Origin: Multifurca ochricompacta
Lineage: Eukaryota > Basidiomycota > Agaricomycetes > Russulales > Russulaceae
Assembly: GCA_022496185.1 (NCBI GenBank)
Contig: WTXG01000019.1
Span: forward strand, 351,569-415,568
Direction of reading: 5' to 3'
Length of the DNA: 64,000 nt
Made by a program: the position numbers and the translations under genes. Of this stretch, positions 22,869-35,007 are shown one piece after another (position 1 is the stretch's first letter; each line of letters starts with the position of its first letter). Under the pieces are notes generated by a model. The model did not search any database. It had not been told where the DNA came from and was given only the letters and a program-made list of their open reading frames with translations.

Positions 22869-25399
22869 TTATACAGTATTATAACTCCCTAATGGAACAT
22901 GTCTCAGTAAATCCACACAATGGTAATAAAGTGGTACGCACATATTCGGGCAGCCCAATCGCCACTGCCAGTAGCAAGGAGACTCGCCGAAGGGCTCAGA
23001 TCAATGGAGATGACTAAATTACAGTTGGTAAGTCGGTTACAGGAAAGTGGTAACAAGATACCTGAGTTTTTGTGGCCTTGAAGCATGAACTGGACAATTG
23101 CCGAGCGAGAGTCCCAAAACTGCACCCCACGGTCCTTCGAACCGGACACGACCCACTGGCCATCATGCGATACTGCAACGCTGAGGACATAATCCTTGAT
23201 CATATTTCCTGTCATTAATCAAACACGAAGGAGGAACGACATGACCATGCCTTGTGCCCCAGGAAGTTCATCGTACACGCAGCAGACGCCTTGTCGCCTT
23301 CTTTCTTCACCACTGAACTGCTGCCAGGTCGGTCAACAGGAAGAAGCCCCGTACGGGGATCCCGTTTTGGTGCGTTAGCCAGTAGTTTCCCAACATCCCA
23401 ATACTTGAGCGTCTTGTCCAGACTCCCACTCACAATACCCTCGCCATCGGGTGTGAATGCAACGCTGTAAACACTATCCTTGTGCCCTCTGAGGCGCTCA
23501 ATGAGTTGACCAGTCGCTACGTCCCAAATGCGCACTGTGTTATCAAGCGAACCCGCAGCAACGAGGCGCCCATCAGGTGAGATTGCGACACTCGTCACAC
23601 CCGAATCGGCGGTCTCGGTGTCTCTGTCTGCGAGCAGTTTGTTGCTTCCGTCTTGCATGTCCCAAATACGTGTCGTGCGATCACCGGAACCGGATATGAT
23701 CAAACGCCCATCACGCGAAAAGTCGAGTGAGTAAATCTCCTGAGTATGTCCATCAAAAACGTTTCGAATGCGCTTTTTCGCAATGTCCCAGATCTATGTT
23801 CCAGTGGGACGAATTAAATGGAATAAGAGAATAAGAGATGACGTGAGAAACGGAAGACGACTCACGCGGATTTGGCGATCCTCAGCGCCAGTAGCAAGGT
23901 ATTTCCCGTCTGGGCTGAAGCATACGCTGCGGATGTATAGATCGCCATACTTGTTCGCTTTGTCGTCCACAAGTACACTATCCCAGTACAAGCCCAGCGT
24001 TGGCAGTGGGTAGCAACCTAAATGTAGAGCTCACGCACCATGTCTTTGCTCCGGTCTTGGCATCAAAGATTTGCGCGGCCCGATTACAACCAGTTGCAAG
24101 ATACCTGCCATCTGCGGAGAACTTTACGCAGCATACCACGCTATCGCCACGCGATGCTGGCAATCAGCGACGCCAAGAGGGATGGAAAGAATTCGTTCCT
24201 CATACCTCTCATGGTGAAGTGTGTGCACAAGATTTACGTCGAGAGCGCGTTTGATCTTGGGATTGAAAATGGCAAACCAGTCACTACCTTCTTTTTTGAG
24301 TTCCGGAGGGACGCTAAGTGGGTCAAGTTCATCCAAAAAACTACTGTTCTCGCTTATCGGAGCAAGTGACCCCCCGTTATCCGCCGCAGAGTTGGGTGGA
24401 GGGGCTGGTTCGTTGGCTGTCACAGATGATGGCGCTGTTCCTGGCCCGGAGACACCACCAGCGCCGGTGAAAGGTGTTGTGGTGGAAGGAGGTGGAGGTA
24501 AGCCGGGACCACCTGTCAGAATACTATTCGGAGGAGGATGGTTCGGGCCACCAGATGGTCCTATGGATGGGCTGAAGTGCTCTAGGAGTTCTCAAGTTGC
24601 TATCGGGACGTTACTCAATAATTGGGGAGATACCCACCAGGCCGATCAGCTTTGATTCTATCCGTTTTGATCCTCTTGGACTCGCGTTGTTCACGATCTC
24701 GTTCTCTTTCACGCTCTCTATCGCGCTCCTTGGCCTCACGTTCACGCTCTCTATCGCGCTCTCTCTCTCTTTCGAGAATGCCTCTGTCACGATCCCTTTC
24801 ACGTTCACGATCCCGATCGCGGTCAAAAGCGGGATCGCGGGGAGGTCTTCCCATGAAAGGGTCTGAGTATGGGAGGGCGGGCCCGGCAGTAGGTGTAGGA
24901 AGACCGGAGGCGCCGGGGCCAACATTGACGCCGAGATTGGGGGGGACACCAGTTGCGCCTTGACGAGCGGCCATGAGCTCTGCCCTGAGACGGGAAATTT
25001 CCTCTTCATACTGTTGGCGGATTTTTCCGTGCTGAGCCTCAAGATCGTAAAGGCTTTGGCGAATGATGTTGAGTTCGTTGACTTGGCTCGCGACTGGATA
25101 GAAGAAGTTTTGAGCTTCGAGTAATATTGGGATGAGATTCCGGAACGAACCTTTGGTGTCAAACTCATCCCGCTGGTTTCGAAGGTGAACGATATCCTGC
25201 GTGAGGACATCAAACTCGGATCTTATGATGTCGAAGCATTCGGAGAGACGAGTGTGGGATGGTTGTTGGGAGGGACCTTGGGTGGGTGGGACGGTGGGCT
25301 GGAGGCTCCTGTGCTGTATAGAAAGAATAAAGAAGATTAGACAAGTTTTAGACGAGGAGATAAGGGAGAACTAACGGCGTAAATAGCTGAGGAAGACAT
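22869..25399 (-). CDS. TUP1: General transcriptional corepressor Tup1
   Basis: Tup1 forms a corepressor with Ssn6/Cyc8. Its N-terminus tetramerises and its WD40 propeller contacts repressors. The ATG at 25399 starts MSSSAIYA in a tiny first exon. The next exons carry the Tup_N helix ([20 protein letters not shown], then [15 protein letters not shown]). A Gly/Pro linker leads to a long Arg-Asp/Arg-Glu low-complexity block (24660-24840), then [20 protein letters not shown] and at least seven WD repeats: [112 protein letters not shown] and [16 protein letters not shown] last short exon after an intron gives WSYNTV and stop at 22869. About nine exons. Confidence 0.95.
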
Positions 25400-26629
25400 C
25401 TGTCTGTGGTGTTGAAAGAGAGGAAGAGAAGAAAGTGCAAAGGATAGCGCCAAGAGTCGTTTACGGCGGGTTTAAGGCCCCTCGCTGCCCCCAGGGCCAC
25501 ACAGTTGGTTTTTCCCACACACCACAAGTACACATACAGAAATGCACTTACCGCCGGTTTCTCCTTTTTAGCAACTTGCATAGTTACCAGTCTACAGTCT
25601 ACAGTCTACAGAGTCTCTCCTCTCTCCATTTCCATTCTGTACAAGCTCTGAGGTGTGACATGCCAAAAGTACTGAGATTGCAAGTTAAGTACACACATGT
25701 GCATTTTTTTTGGATCAAACAAATTTATTACATGTGTTAAGGCTGCAGTACAAGATAAGATAAGATGTAAAGATTGTAATAAAACTGCACAGAGGATTAA
25801 TAAGCACAACAAGAATAGATCCATGTCTTCCCCCTCAACCCTTTTTGCCAAAGCTGTTGGTGACCTTTACAACAAGGTTGTCAATGGCAACAACCTCTCC
25901 ACCCTTCTTGTTGCTGTTGCAAATGCTACCCTTCATTCCTAGGGCTGCATGCCATACCTGTACCCTACAGTATGACAGTCCCATAGTACAGTGCTGTACC
26001 TGTACTGTACCAGCTCAAGTCAATCATCAAGATGGATGGTTACAGGTATGGCAAATGCCATCCAAACCCATCAAAAAATGGCCATAGATGGCATTAGACA
26101 GCATAGACAGCACTGAATAAATGAGTTTTAGTCTTGTCATTAAGCCACCAAAACTCCCCCAATATAGAATCTTTACCTATTTAGATAGCAGATAAGTGTT
26201 AGCTAAATATGGTAAAGACAAGAGATAAGATAAACTAACTAGTACTCAGTTCAGTTTATGTGGTCAAAACTGAAGTGAACATGTACAGAGTACAACCTTT
26301 TATACTGCTCAGAGGAGCATGACTGTTATGTTTGAAGCTCAGTTCATTGGTCCAAAGTTTGATAGTTCAGGAGGCAAGGCAGTTACTCAGCATGCAGCTC
26401 AAGTAAAGAGGAGAGAGGGTGATATTCTGGGTCACAGAGCTACGTAGATCACAAAAGCTCAAGACTAAGGAATATAGCTTGAGCATATGGCAACTTAAAT
26501 AGGAGTGGGAGAGGATGACATTATTATGTTAAGGGTGCTGCTAAGGTTTGAGGCTAGTAAAAGTAAAGGAGGAGAAAAAAGTTGTACATTGCAGTATCAT
26601 ATGTTTCTGTCTGTATAGCATGGGGAAGG
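25400..26629. other. Boundary region between gene block and TE stack
   Basis: Up to about 25,660 this is the TUP1 promoter, with three tandem copies of a CAGTCTA unit near 25590-25612. From about 25,700 on the sequence is AT-rich with GATAAGATAAGAT runs and short repeats. The segment around 26,240-26,310 resembles 27,838-27,900 inside the large hAT element and, less closely, 50,370-50,430 in the second copia LTR. A short frame ending near 25,942 has no recognisable domain. I infer degenerate repeat debris and could not define an element. Confidence 0.5.
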
Positions 26630-28572
26630 TGTTGAACACAGGATGTGTTCGGTGATGCTTCAGGCATCAGGAGATTAGATTAGCTACTTTGTGGACTAGA
26701 TTAGATATCAGAGTTTTGGACTATTTACCATATCATTATTACTTTCTTAGTGATGTTCCAGCCTGGCTTGGCCCAAAAGCCATGGCTTTGGCTCAGCCTG
26801 AGGCAGCTCCGGCTTTCCTGAAGTCTGGGCTGAGCCAAAGCCCCACAGACGGCTTGGCCCTGGCCTGGCTTGGCCCAAGCTGCAGCTTTTGGCAGAGAAA
26901 ATTTTATGACATATAACCAGTAGTTATAGTTCAGCTAATCCAAATCTGACTTAGTGTGTTATGTATTGCAAAGCTATATTGAAGAAAAAGTTTGAAATGC
27001 TGCGATAAACATGATCACGTGACCCGAATCAACCACTTTGTGATCAGATTTCTACTGATTTTGACGATTGCTATTGCACTTGTATGTGCTGTTGAAAGCC
27101 ACGGCCTGAGCCAGCGGCTTTGGCCTTTAGTTTCTCTGAGCCAGGCCAAAGCCCTTGCTGGGCTGTCACAATTAGGGATCAGCAAGGGTTTTCATACCCG
27201 CGCAGGTAAGTGCCGCGGGTTTTGACGGGTACGGGTACGGGTATACAACTCCCAACCCGCCAGAAACCCGTACCCGCGCAGCGGGTTTGGCGGGTATAAG
27301 TGGCCATCAGTCATTGACAAGATCAGCAGAAATTTAATGTTAAAATACATTTTTAGCAAACAAATGACAATATTTTATTTGATCTATGCTACAGGGTTTT
27401 TGTAAATATGTTCTAGTGTTATCCTATGAAATATCAAAGCAGATCAGCGGTGCGATGTAAAATAAAAGTGTTATCAGTGATCCACTCTCTTGAAAATCCT
27501 GATGCAACTGTTTTATTAACGCGCGATCAATTCTGCCGGTCTGGCACTGTTTATAATCCATACAAAATTATTTTAGACTACTTTATAATCAGATTATTAA
27601 TTTATTTTACTCAAACAGGGCCCGCGTGTATCTATTGGTGTCCATTTCTGCGTAGGGCAGCGACTATCTCGCATCGCGTGGACCGGGTCAGAGCGGTCCG
27701 GACTCCCTTCTATCTAAGAAGGGTCGACTTTACAAGACGCAAGACGCACAAGATGCACGCGTTATGCAATCGCGTGACACCCTCTGGGTGGCTTTCAAGC
27801 GGTCCGGGATGCCAGAAATGCGCACAATAAGATATAGTTCAGTTCTTGTGGTCAAAACGGAAGTGAACACGTACAAAGTAGCAACCTTTTATACTACATA
27901 AAAGCGTGACAATAATTACAGTAAATAGTCCTATTTGCTTGTGACAAGATGTGTTAAGGAATGTGTCGCATGTACAATGTGGAATTGTCTCGAAATCAGT
28001 TAATGGACGCACTTTAGATTATCTTATCACGATCATTAGATCGACTCCACCCAGGTGTCCGGCTGTTTAGTCCTGAACTATCAGGTCACTACCGGCTCGT
28101 CTCAACAATTCGCGGACACTGTGTCAGTAGATAGAACAATATAAAGTTGCAAGGACAGTCTAAAAGTAGTCTATAATGTATTCTAGAAGGTGCCAGACCA
28201 TGTAAATAGACCGTGCGTGATCACATATGTGTCCATAACTGATTGCTGTCTCATTTTGCATCGGACATATTATCTGATCTGGCACTTTGTAGGATAGTAG
28301 TAATAGGCATATTATTGCTGTATAAGCAGAACTAAACATCTCTGACTACCTCAAGCCTTACGCGTGCATCAACCTCCATTCTGCGCAGTTATCTTACAGG
28401 CCTTTTCATTGTCATCTACCTATAGCAACACATGGCATCTTATCTTATATTTCCTAACCGACATCTATACTTTTTTTTCTGGGTCCGGGCGTAAAACAAC
28501 CCCATTTCTCAAATTTAGACTTTTACAAACCAACATTCTCAAATTTAGACTTTCTGAGTATATTGTTTCAAA

Positions 28573-31500
28573 ATGTCCCCCTCCAGCTCTAGCAAAGCCG
28601 CTCCCAATTTACGTCCTTCGAGCTCTCGCAAACAAAAGCAGACTACACGCGTCCTAGAGAATGCTGATCCACTGCTAACAAAGAATAAGAAAGCAAAGAA
28701 GTCACCGCATTCATTGACAAACCCAAGCCAAGCACTGCTCCCTACTAAGGACACAAGTGCTGGTAGTTTTGGAAGCCGGCAGGCCTCCAATGACATTGAA
28801 GACATTGAAGATGAAGATGATCTTGTCGAAGGCCAAATAATAGAGGCCGCTGATGGAAGCGACGATGACGACAACGATCCTAGTGGTTCTAGCGTCATAG
28901 TGATTGATGATGATGAACCTGAGGAGTCTGCAGAAGATGAACTAAGTCAGTCATTTCCCGCACAATGTCACTGTCTTTTCTAAAACGCGCGTAGAGAGAC
29001 TTTCGAAATATTGGAACTCACCAATCTATGCCTTTTTCAAACCATATCCCCGCGTTGATCACATTGATGGCCGTCAAGCTCATGTCTTTGAGTGTAATGC
29101 AAAGCACTGCAAAGGGAAAGGTCAGCATTACCGGCACATCCGACGTTACCTGGATACAGGGGATGCCAAATCAACAAGCAACTTGAGGCGTCATGCCAAA
29201 CTCTGTTGGAGCAAGGAGATTATAGAGACCGCGGACCAGAGTAAGGATGTCCGCGCTGCACGAGAGGCCATGGAAAACGCTACATTGAAAAATGGGTCAA
29301 TTACTGCAATGTTTGAGAGGACTAACTTCAATAAAGTAACTTACTCTTATCGGCAACATACCAAGACAGAATCACGGTATGTCACCACCAATAGAGAGCT
29401 GCGACCATACTGAGATTGTTCTTGACTGTGGCAGCGCAGAGATTGTTCGATGGGTTTCGGAAAGCGTTCGACCCTTTAACATTGTCAAGGATCGGGGGTT
29501 TCAGTCACTGATGAAAACTGGGAGGCCTGAATGCTACATACCTTCACCTTTCACTGTGTCCCGCGATGTCAAGAATGTCTTCGTTCGGTGTCACCGGAGG
29601 ATTGCATTGATGCTACAGGTGTGTGAATGTGACGTCTATATCAGAGCTGAAATGTTGACTTACGCTTTACAGGAATACGATGGCGCCTTGAACTTTGCGA
29701 CAGATGCTTGGACGTCGCCTAACCACAAGGCTTATGTTGCTGTTACGGTCCACTTTGAGCGGGATGGTGTCCCTGTTGCCATGCTTCTCGATCTCGTTGA
29801 GGTGGCCATGTCACATTCAGGATTGAACCTTGCTGCCGCATTTGCAAAGATCCTTGATGATTTTGGTATTGCTGATAAGGTCAGTATCCAAACAAGTGAT
29901 GAGGAATATATAAACTTAACACATTCCCATAGATCCTAAGCATCACTTGTGACAATGCAACCAATAATGACAGAATGGTTGATGAACTAAAAACCCTCCT
30001 TGCCAAATTCACTGGCCCAGCAAGTCGAACACGTTGCTTTGCACACATCATCAACCTGATTGCTAAGACTGTCATTCGACAATTTGACATTCCACAGGCA
30101 CAAGATGGTGAGATCATTGACAAGGCAATGATCGCATTACGCACGCTAGCAGGAGATCTTGATGTTGAGGAAGTATTGACCCAGGCAGATGGTGGTGATG
30201 ATGATGATGATGACGACAATGAAGATGGTGAAGGATGGGTGGATGAGCGCCAAGGGATGTTGGAGCTGGAGTTGGACGATCTTGATGGTGATGTACAACC
30301 AGTGCGAACAATGTTGGTGAAGGTGCGTCCAGTTGGCGCTAATGCTGTAGATCTCTGACTAAGCACCCATGCTAGATCCGCAAGATAGCGTTCGCGATCA
30401 AAAACTCATCAACGCTCATCCTCCCAAAATGGGTTTCCACTCTCAAAGACCTCAATCTCAGTTGTCGTATGATGCCCCGGGACATGTCCACCCGATGGAA
30501 CTCGACATATGACATGCTGAACTTTGCTGTGACATATTCTGAAGCACTGGACATTATCACTGGTGACCGGGAGATGAAGCTGAGGCAGTACGAGATGGAC
30601 GCGAATGAATGGGAGATAGCTCGTCAGCTGTGCCAGGTTCTAAAGGTGAGTTTTCATACCTTGTTTGATTCTTTTACTCATTCTGTCCAGATCTTCAAGG
30701 ACGCGACACTCTTTTTCTCCCGTGATGGCATCCCAAGCATTGCAATGGTCATTCCTGCCATGGACCACATTGATGAGGTTCTTGCCACCAATGCACTCAA
30801 TCCACGATATCCCTTGTCTATTCAAGCTGCACTTACAATGGCAAAGAAAACCCTTAACTGGTACTACAGCAAAACGGATCTTTCTGAGGTTTATAGGATT
30901 GCTATGGGTATGTACTTGCATTTCTACCACATTATGCATTCAGCCAATCATTTCCCTAGTTCTCCACCCTCGACACAAGCTAGAGTACTTCAGAAATGCT
31001 GGCTGGACAGAAGAGTGGATCACAACATCACTGAAAATCGTTCAAGACCGATTTGAGGGCACCTACAAAGTTGCTACAGTAGACAAAGATAAAGAGATGT
31101 TTGAAGAAGTAAGTACTAATAATTTTACCTTGTGATCCAAGTATTAACATTAACATTGAATCCATAGGCCAGAGGATCGCCCTCGAAGAACGTGTTTGAT
31201 GATCTTCCTGTGTTTGCTGCACCCAAACCCTCAAATCTACAAGACGAGCTGGAGCGCTTCCTCAGCACAGACCCAGAGTATGTAAAGGATGCTCTTGCTT
31301 GGTGGTATGAGCATCGACTCATGTACCCGCGGCTTTCTCGAATGGCAATGGATTATCTCACAATACCAGGTAAGTAATGAAATTGTTATAAGAGTTTTTG
31401 GGTCTACTAATACACATATTTCAGCAACATCTGTGAATGTCGAGCGGGTTTTCAGCACAGGCCGCGTTCTTTTGTCACATCTCCGCTCTCGCCTCTCAGT

Positions 31501-31642
31501 TCAGTCAACTCGAGCTTTGATGATGGTTGGGGAATGGAGCAAGCTGGGATATGTAAAGAATAGTGATGTGAAAGCTGCAACTATTCTCCCAGAGGTTGAG
31601 GGAGAGGAGGAGGAGCTTGAGGAAGATTGGGATTTGATTTGA
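28573..31642 (+). CDS. hAT-family transposase, multi-exon
   Basis: hAT transposases cut and paste DNA with a DDE-type RNase-H fold. The ATG at 28573 starts a Ser/Lys-rich and then acidic N-terminus. After an intron near 28,950-28,995 comes a BED-type zinc finger (YWNSPIYAFFKPYPRVD, CNAKHC, LRRHAKLCW). The catalytic core follows: LNFATDAWTSPNHKAYVAV, then SITCDNATNNDRMVDELKTL and CFAHIINLIAKTV, an Asp/Glu-rich insertion, and STRWNSTYDMLN. The C-terminal dimerisation region reads NVERVFSTGRVLLSHLRSRL before the stop at 31642. Several introns of about 50-60 bp (near 29,340, 29,620, 29,880, 30,320, 30,640, 30,900, 31,110 and 31,370) are needed to keep it open. No unavoidable stop was noticed, so an autonomous element is possible. 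Confidence 0.85.
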
Positions 31643-33102
31643 CTGGCATTATTTACTAGTATAATCAGTAACTACTTATACTTATCATATGGAAAAAGTG
31701 GGTGAGAGGGTACTGGTGTTAGTCCAGTATAATGTAGGCTGGATTTGCAGTTGGCAATAGCATGAAGATTGACTTGTAGAGCAGAGCGAGCGCGAATAAG
31801 AGTAAATTCAATTTGAGATCTGAGTCAATGCAGACAGTTGGATGGAAGGGAATCAAACTGGATAATTGATTCAAAGTTATGGTCATTGTACACTACAAGT
31901 CATTCAGAATGAAATGCAAGGCAAAGGGGCGCGCGCGTGAAAGAAGTGGAACTGTATGCCGAAAATGCAGAACAGTCGCGCAATCTTATCTCCTCGGGTC
32001 TGGTCGGGCCGGTTATCCAAAATGCGCAGAAATGCACAGAACAGTCGCGCTTGTATGAAATGTGTTGAACCAAGATACCGGTACAGAGGTTCCGAGATAG
32101 CGGTCCGACATGATTGTGATCACGCGTAGATAACACAAGTAATGAGATCAAAAACGCGTTCACAAATTAATTAGATACTTAGGATATACATCTAAGATCT
32201 GACATATGATCAAATCACATCATTAAACGAGAAACGAGATTATGCGTTCGTTTAATCTAGTAGCTGATATAGTACATAGAATGTATATAAACACTGTATA
32301 AATACTGTAATAAAGTAGTTGCTATCGCTCTATTGAAAGCATCTAAGCCTCGCAGCTAACAAGGTGAGATAAGATAGTGGTAAAGTAGTATCTAAAGTAC
32401 AAGCCTGCGCCATGCCTGTTCCACAAAATGAAATAAAATAAGAATGTAAATAAAGAATCAAATTAATCTTCTGAACATAAATCAGCAATTATTGAGGGAT
32501 CCTGAGTAGCCACAAATGAACGCGTTGTATCCAAGTGCGTATCTCCCAGACCGGGATGGTCCGGGCCGATTGTCCGAAATGCGCGATGCAACCAAAGAAC
32601 TTGCACGCGTTTCATTTTATGGGTAACCTGGGTATCAAAACAAATATCCAGGGGTTACCCCTGCAAATCACTATGCATTTGTCAATTATTTTTGCATTCT
32701 GTGTGGTTATCTGACAGGCTTTTCATTCAATGTTCTATTACATCCTATCTAATCATCTCTGTATATTGGGGTGGATTTTAGTTGTGTTTGTATAAAATTG
32801 ACCAGAATAATAAAATAAAAATGGAATAATAAATTATCTTAATCTTCTGAGCATAAAACAAGAGTCATTGAGGGATCTTAAGCAGCCAGAAATGAACGCG
32901 TTGTGTATCTCCTTGGTCCGGGATGGCCCGGGCCGGATATCCGAAATGCGTGATGCAAGTAAAAAACTTGCACGCATTTAACACACACAACCCGCAGGTG
33001 ACCCGCGGGTAACCCGCGGGTTACCCATACCCGTAGCGACGGGTACGGGTACGGGTACGGGTACCAATGAAGATACCCGGGGGTTACCCCTGCTATTCAC
33101 TA
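31643..33102. repeat. 3' non-coding part of hAT-A1 with duplicated subterminal blocks
   Basis: This 1.46 kb region contains two diverged copies of a block (about 32,460-32,650 and 32,838-32,990), each with a CCGGGATGG..CCGGGCCG core, a CCGAAATGCG motif and AACTTGCACGC. The extreme end has GGGTAACCCGCGGGTTACCC-type palindromic sequence and ACGGGT repeats. No gene was seen. Confidence 0.7.
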
Positions 33103-33813
33103 GTCACAATGGCCTGGCTTGGCCCAGCTTCCGGCTTTGAGCCGGGCCAGGCACATCACTATACTTTCTTTCTCACATTCCACAGTAGCTGACTGATGTA
33201 CCTTAGTAATGATGTACAAGCATGTGATTCCTTACTGGCCAATGGCCTTATTCCCTCTTGTTTATTGTTTGGACTTTGTCTGGCACTTGTGGACTTATTC
33301 CCAGTGCACAGACCACCCCTTGAAGAGTTTATAAGGGTGTCTGTTTCATCTCTTACACTTCAGAGTTTCTTCTACCTCTGAAGTGTAAGTCCCTTCTCTT
33401 ACTTACTATCATACCTTGAGACTAATGCTCCTTGTAGTAACTTGTCTTTGTCTAGGTCAGTAGTATAGTAATATAGAGTTTCTTCTACTTCTGAAGTTAA
33501 CTTGTCTTTGTCTAGCTTAACTCGCTAACACTAGTCAGTATGCTGCGCCATATGCCTGTTCAACAGGTTATGGGCCCTGGGCATGCTTAACTGACAAACA
33601 CTTTTGATCAGTCCAAACCTTTTTTCAAGCTCACAACTTGCAAGACCCTCACTTCCCAATCAAGTCTTCCAGTGAGCTTCAATTTGTTTACTTTGCCCTT
33701 AACTGTCCACAAGGTGGTACACTTTATGTGCCCACCTTGATCTGTCTGGCTAGTCCCTCAGGGGATTCTTACAAGAGGTGATGAGGGACCCTAAGCAGGT
33801 GAAACACCTTGAG

Positions 33814-35007
33814 TGTTACAACCTCTACCGTCCGCCCCCGTTTTCTTCCTGCTCCCTAATGACGACCCCTCTTTGCCACCCACTTTACACTTCTTGATCA
33901 CGTCCCCATCGTGGGATCCATCACGTGCCTTGCTCCCATCCCCGTGATCCACTTGTACCTGTTGACGCCACGTTTACCTATGTCTGACTCCTTATCTTCT
34001 TATCCCCTTATCTTTATGATCGGACACTTACTTAATACCCTATCAGAAGCTCGACTTTACGCCGTCCGCTTCTGTATATTCGGGCCCACTTGACTCCATA
34101 CCCTTATCTTGTAGATGCCCGTTGAGTTACGTATATAAGTCTGCTGTAGCTACACTGTAGGCCTCAGACTTGACTTATTGAATACATCGGTGCCTGTCTT
34201 CTGGACATTCCCCTTTGATCTCTGACTCAGTTGTCTCAAGTGCTTCTGGCACTTTCCTGCTCAACATTGTCTTAGGGAGTGCCCCTTTGACTTTGACTCA
34301 TTGTTACGACCTACCCAGCGTACCCGACAGACGGCAAGACGTGGGGGACACACAAGCAGTGACAGTAGCTGCGCGGGGTCCGCAAGGACATTGCTGGCTT
34401 AGTCATGATGTCCCACACCGAAGTCCAGAAGACAGATACGGCATGAGGTACAGAAGCAGATCACGTGACAGTAAGGTTTGATGCCTTGTGTACAGAAGGA
34501 CCCTGAACCTTAGTTGACGTGGGAAGACAGTGGCACTGGTTCTGATGGAAGGTTCCATAGTCACACGTCCAGAACCACAAGCGTCTAGATAAGCCTGATA
34601 AGAACGGATGACTAAGCTAGTACCAGCATGTATATATACCCTAGCTAGTCTCGCTCAGATGTTCCCCATCTTGAGCTCCTGTGACAATCAGTAGCCTTGT
34701 GGACCTTTAACTTCCTTCCTTGTGTCTCACCACCCGAACTCGTCCCTTTGGTACTTGTCCTCTGTGACTTGTACACTGAGCCTGTGACTCTGGTAGACCT
34801 TGCGTCAGACTTATTGTCTTCCGCATCAACCCAAGATCGTCCCGACCTTGTCTCTGTGACCTAGCCGCCCGCACTCGACTGCGTACACCCCTCTGAGTGT
34901 AACACTCATCCCACTCAAACTCCAAGAAGCCTTATTGGTTTCTTACCTGAATCTACGAACCGTGCTGTCACACAAGTCGTGTGGAATGTCCCGCACCGGG
35001 CGTAACA
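33814..35007 (+). mobile_element. Solo LTR D3 (gypsy G2 family), interrupted by LTR E
   Basis: It starts TGTTACAACC and ends CCGGGCGTAACA, with the 5-bp duplication TTGAG on both sides (33809-33813 and 35008-35012). It aligns with the LTR of gypsy G2 (55255-55857, opposite strand), including GTATATAAGTCTG and the terminal GTCCCGCACCGG. Without the inserted LTR E it is about 590 bp, matching its relatives. It lies in the copia-1 leader. Confidence 0.9.
34302..34904 (+). mobile_element. Solo LTR E nested in LTR D3
   Basis: A 603-bp segment starting TGTTACGACCTACCC and ending GAGTGTAACA, flanked by CTCAT (34297-34301 and 34905-34909). Removing it restores continuity of LTR D3 with its relatives. 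It has a TATATATACC core-promoter-like motif. No internal region is present, so it arose by LTR-LTR recombination. Confidence 0.9.

Larger units (their letters stand above)
27173..33102 (+). mobile_element. hAT-A1: full-length hAT transposon (5,930 bp)
   Basis: The element starts TAGGGATCAGCAAGGGT and ends, read inward from the other side, TAGTGAATAGCAGGGGT. It is flanked by a perfect 8-bp duplication GTCACAAT (27165-27172 and 33103-33110). Runs of ACCCGTACCCG lie just inside both ends. It carries a multi-exon transposase (28573-31642). Related subterminal blocks with CCGGGATGG...CCGAAATGCG occur near 32,550 and 32,920, with weaker versions near 27,800 and 32,005. It sits inside hAT-B. Confidence 0.93.
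26748..33161. mobile_element. hAT-B: small non-autonomous hAT element (split by hAT-A1)
   Basis: It begins TAGTGATGTTCC and ends GGCACATCACTA, giving an imperfect terminal inverted repeat. Both sides have the 8-bp target-site duplication TACTTTCT (26740-26747 and 33162-33169), the length expected for hAT. Without the nested hAT-A1 it is only about 475 bp. It is rich in GGCTTTGG/GCCTGGCTTGGCCC repeats and has no coding capacity. It interrupts the copia-1 LTR. Confidence 0.85.

Noticed and set aside
24622..24963. 113-codon Ser/Arg-rich plus-strand frame resembling an SR protein
   Set aside because: It is the antisense of the Arg-Glu/Asp block of Tup1, where WD40 and Tup_N exons fix the coding strand.
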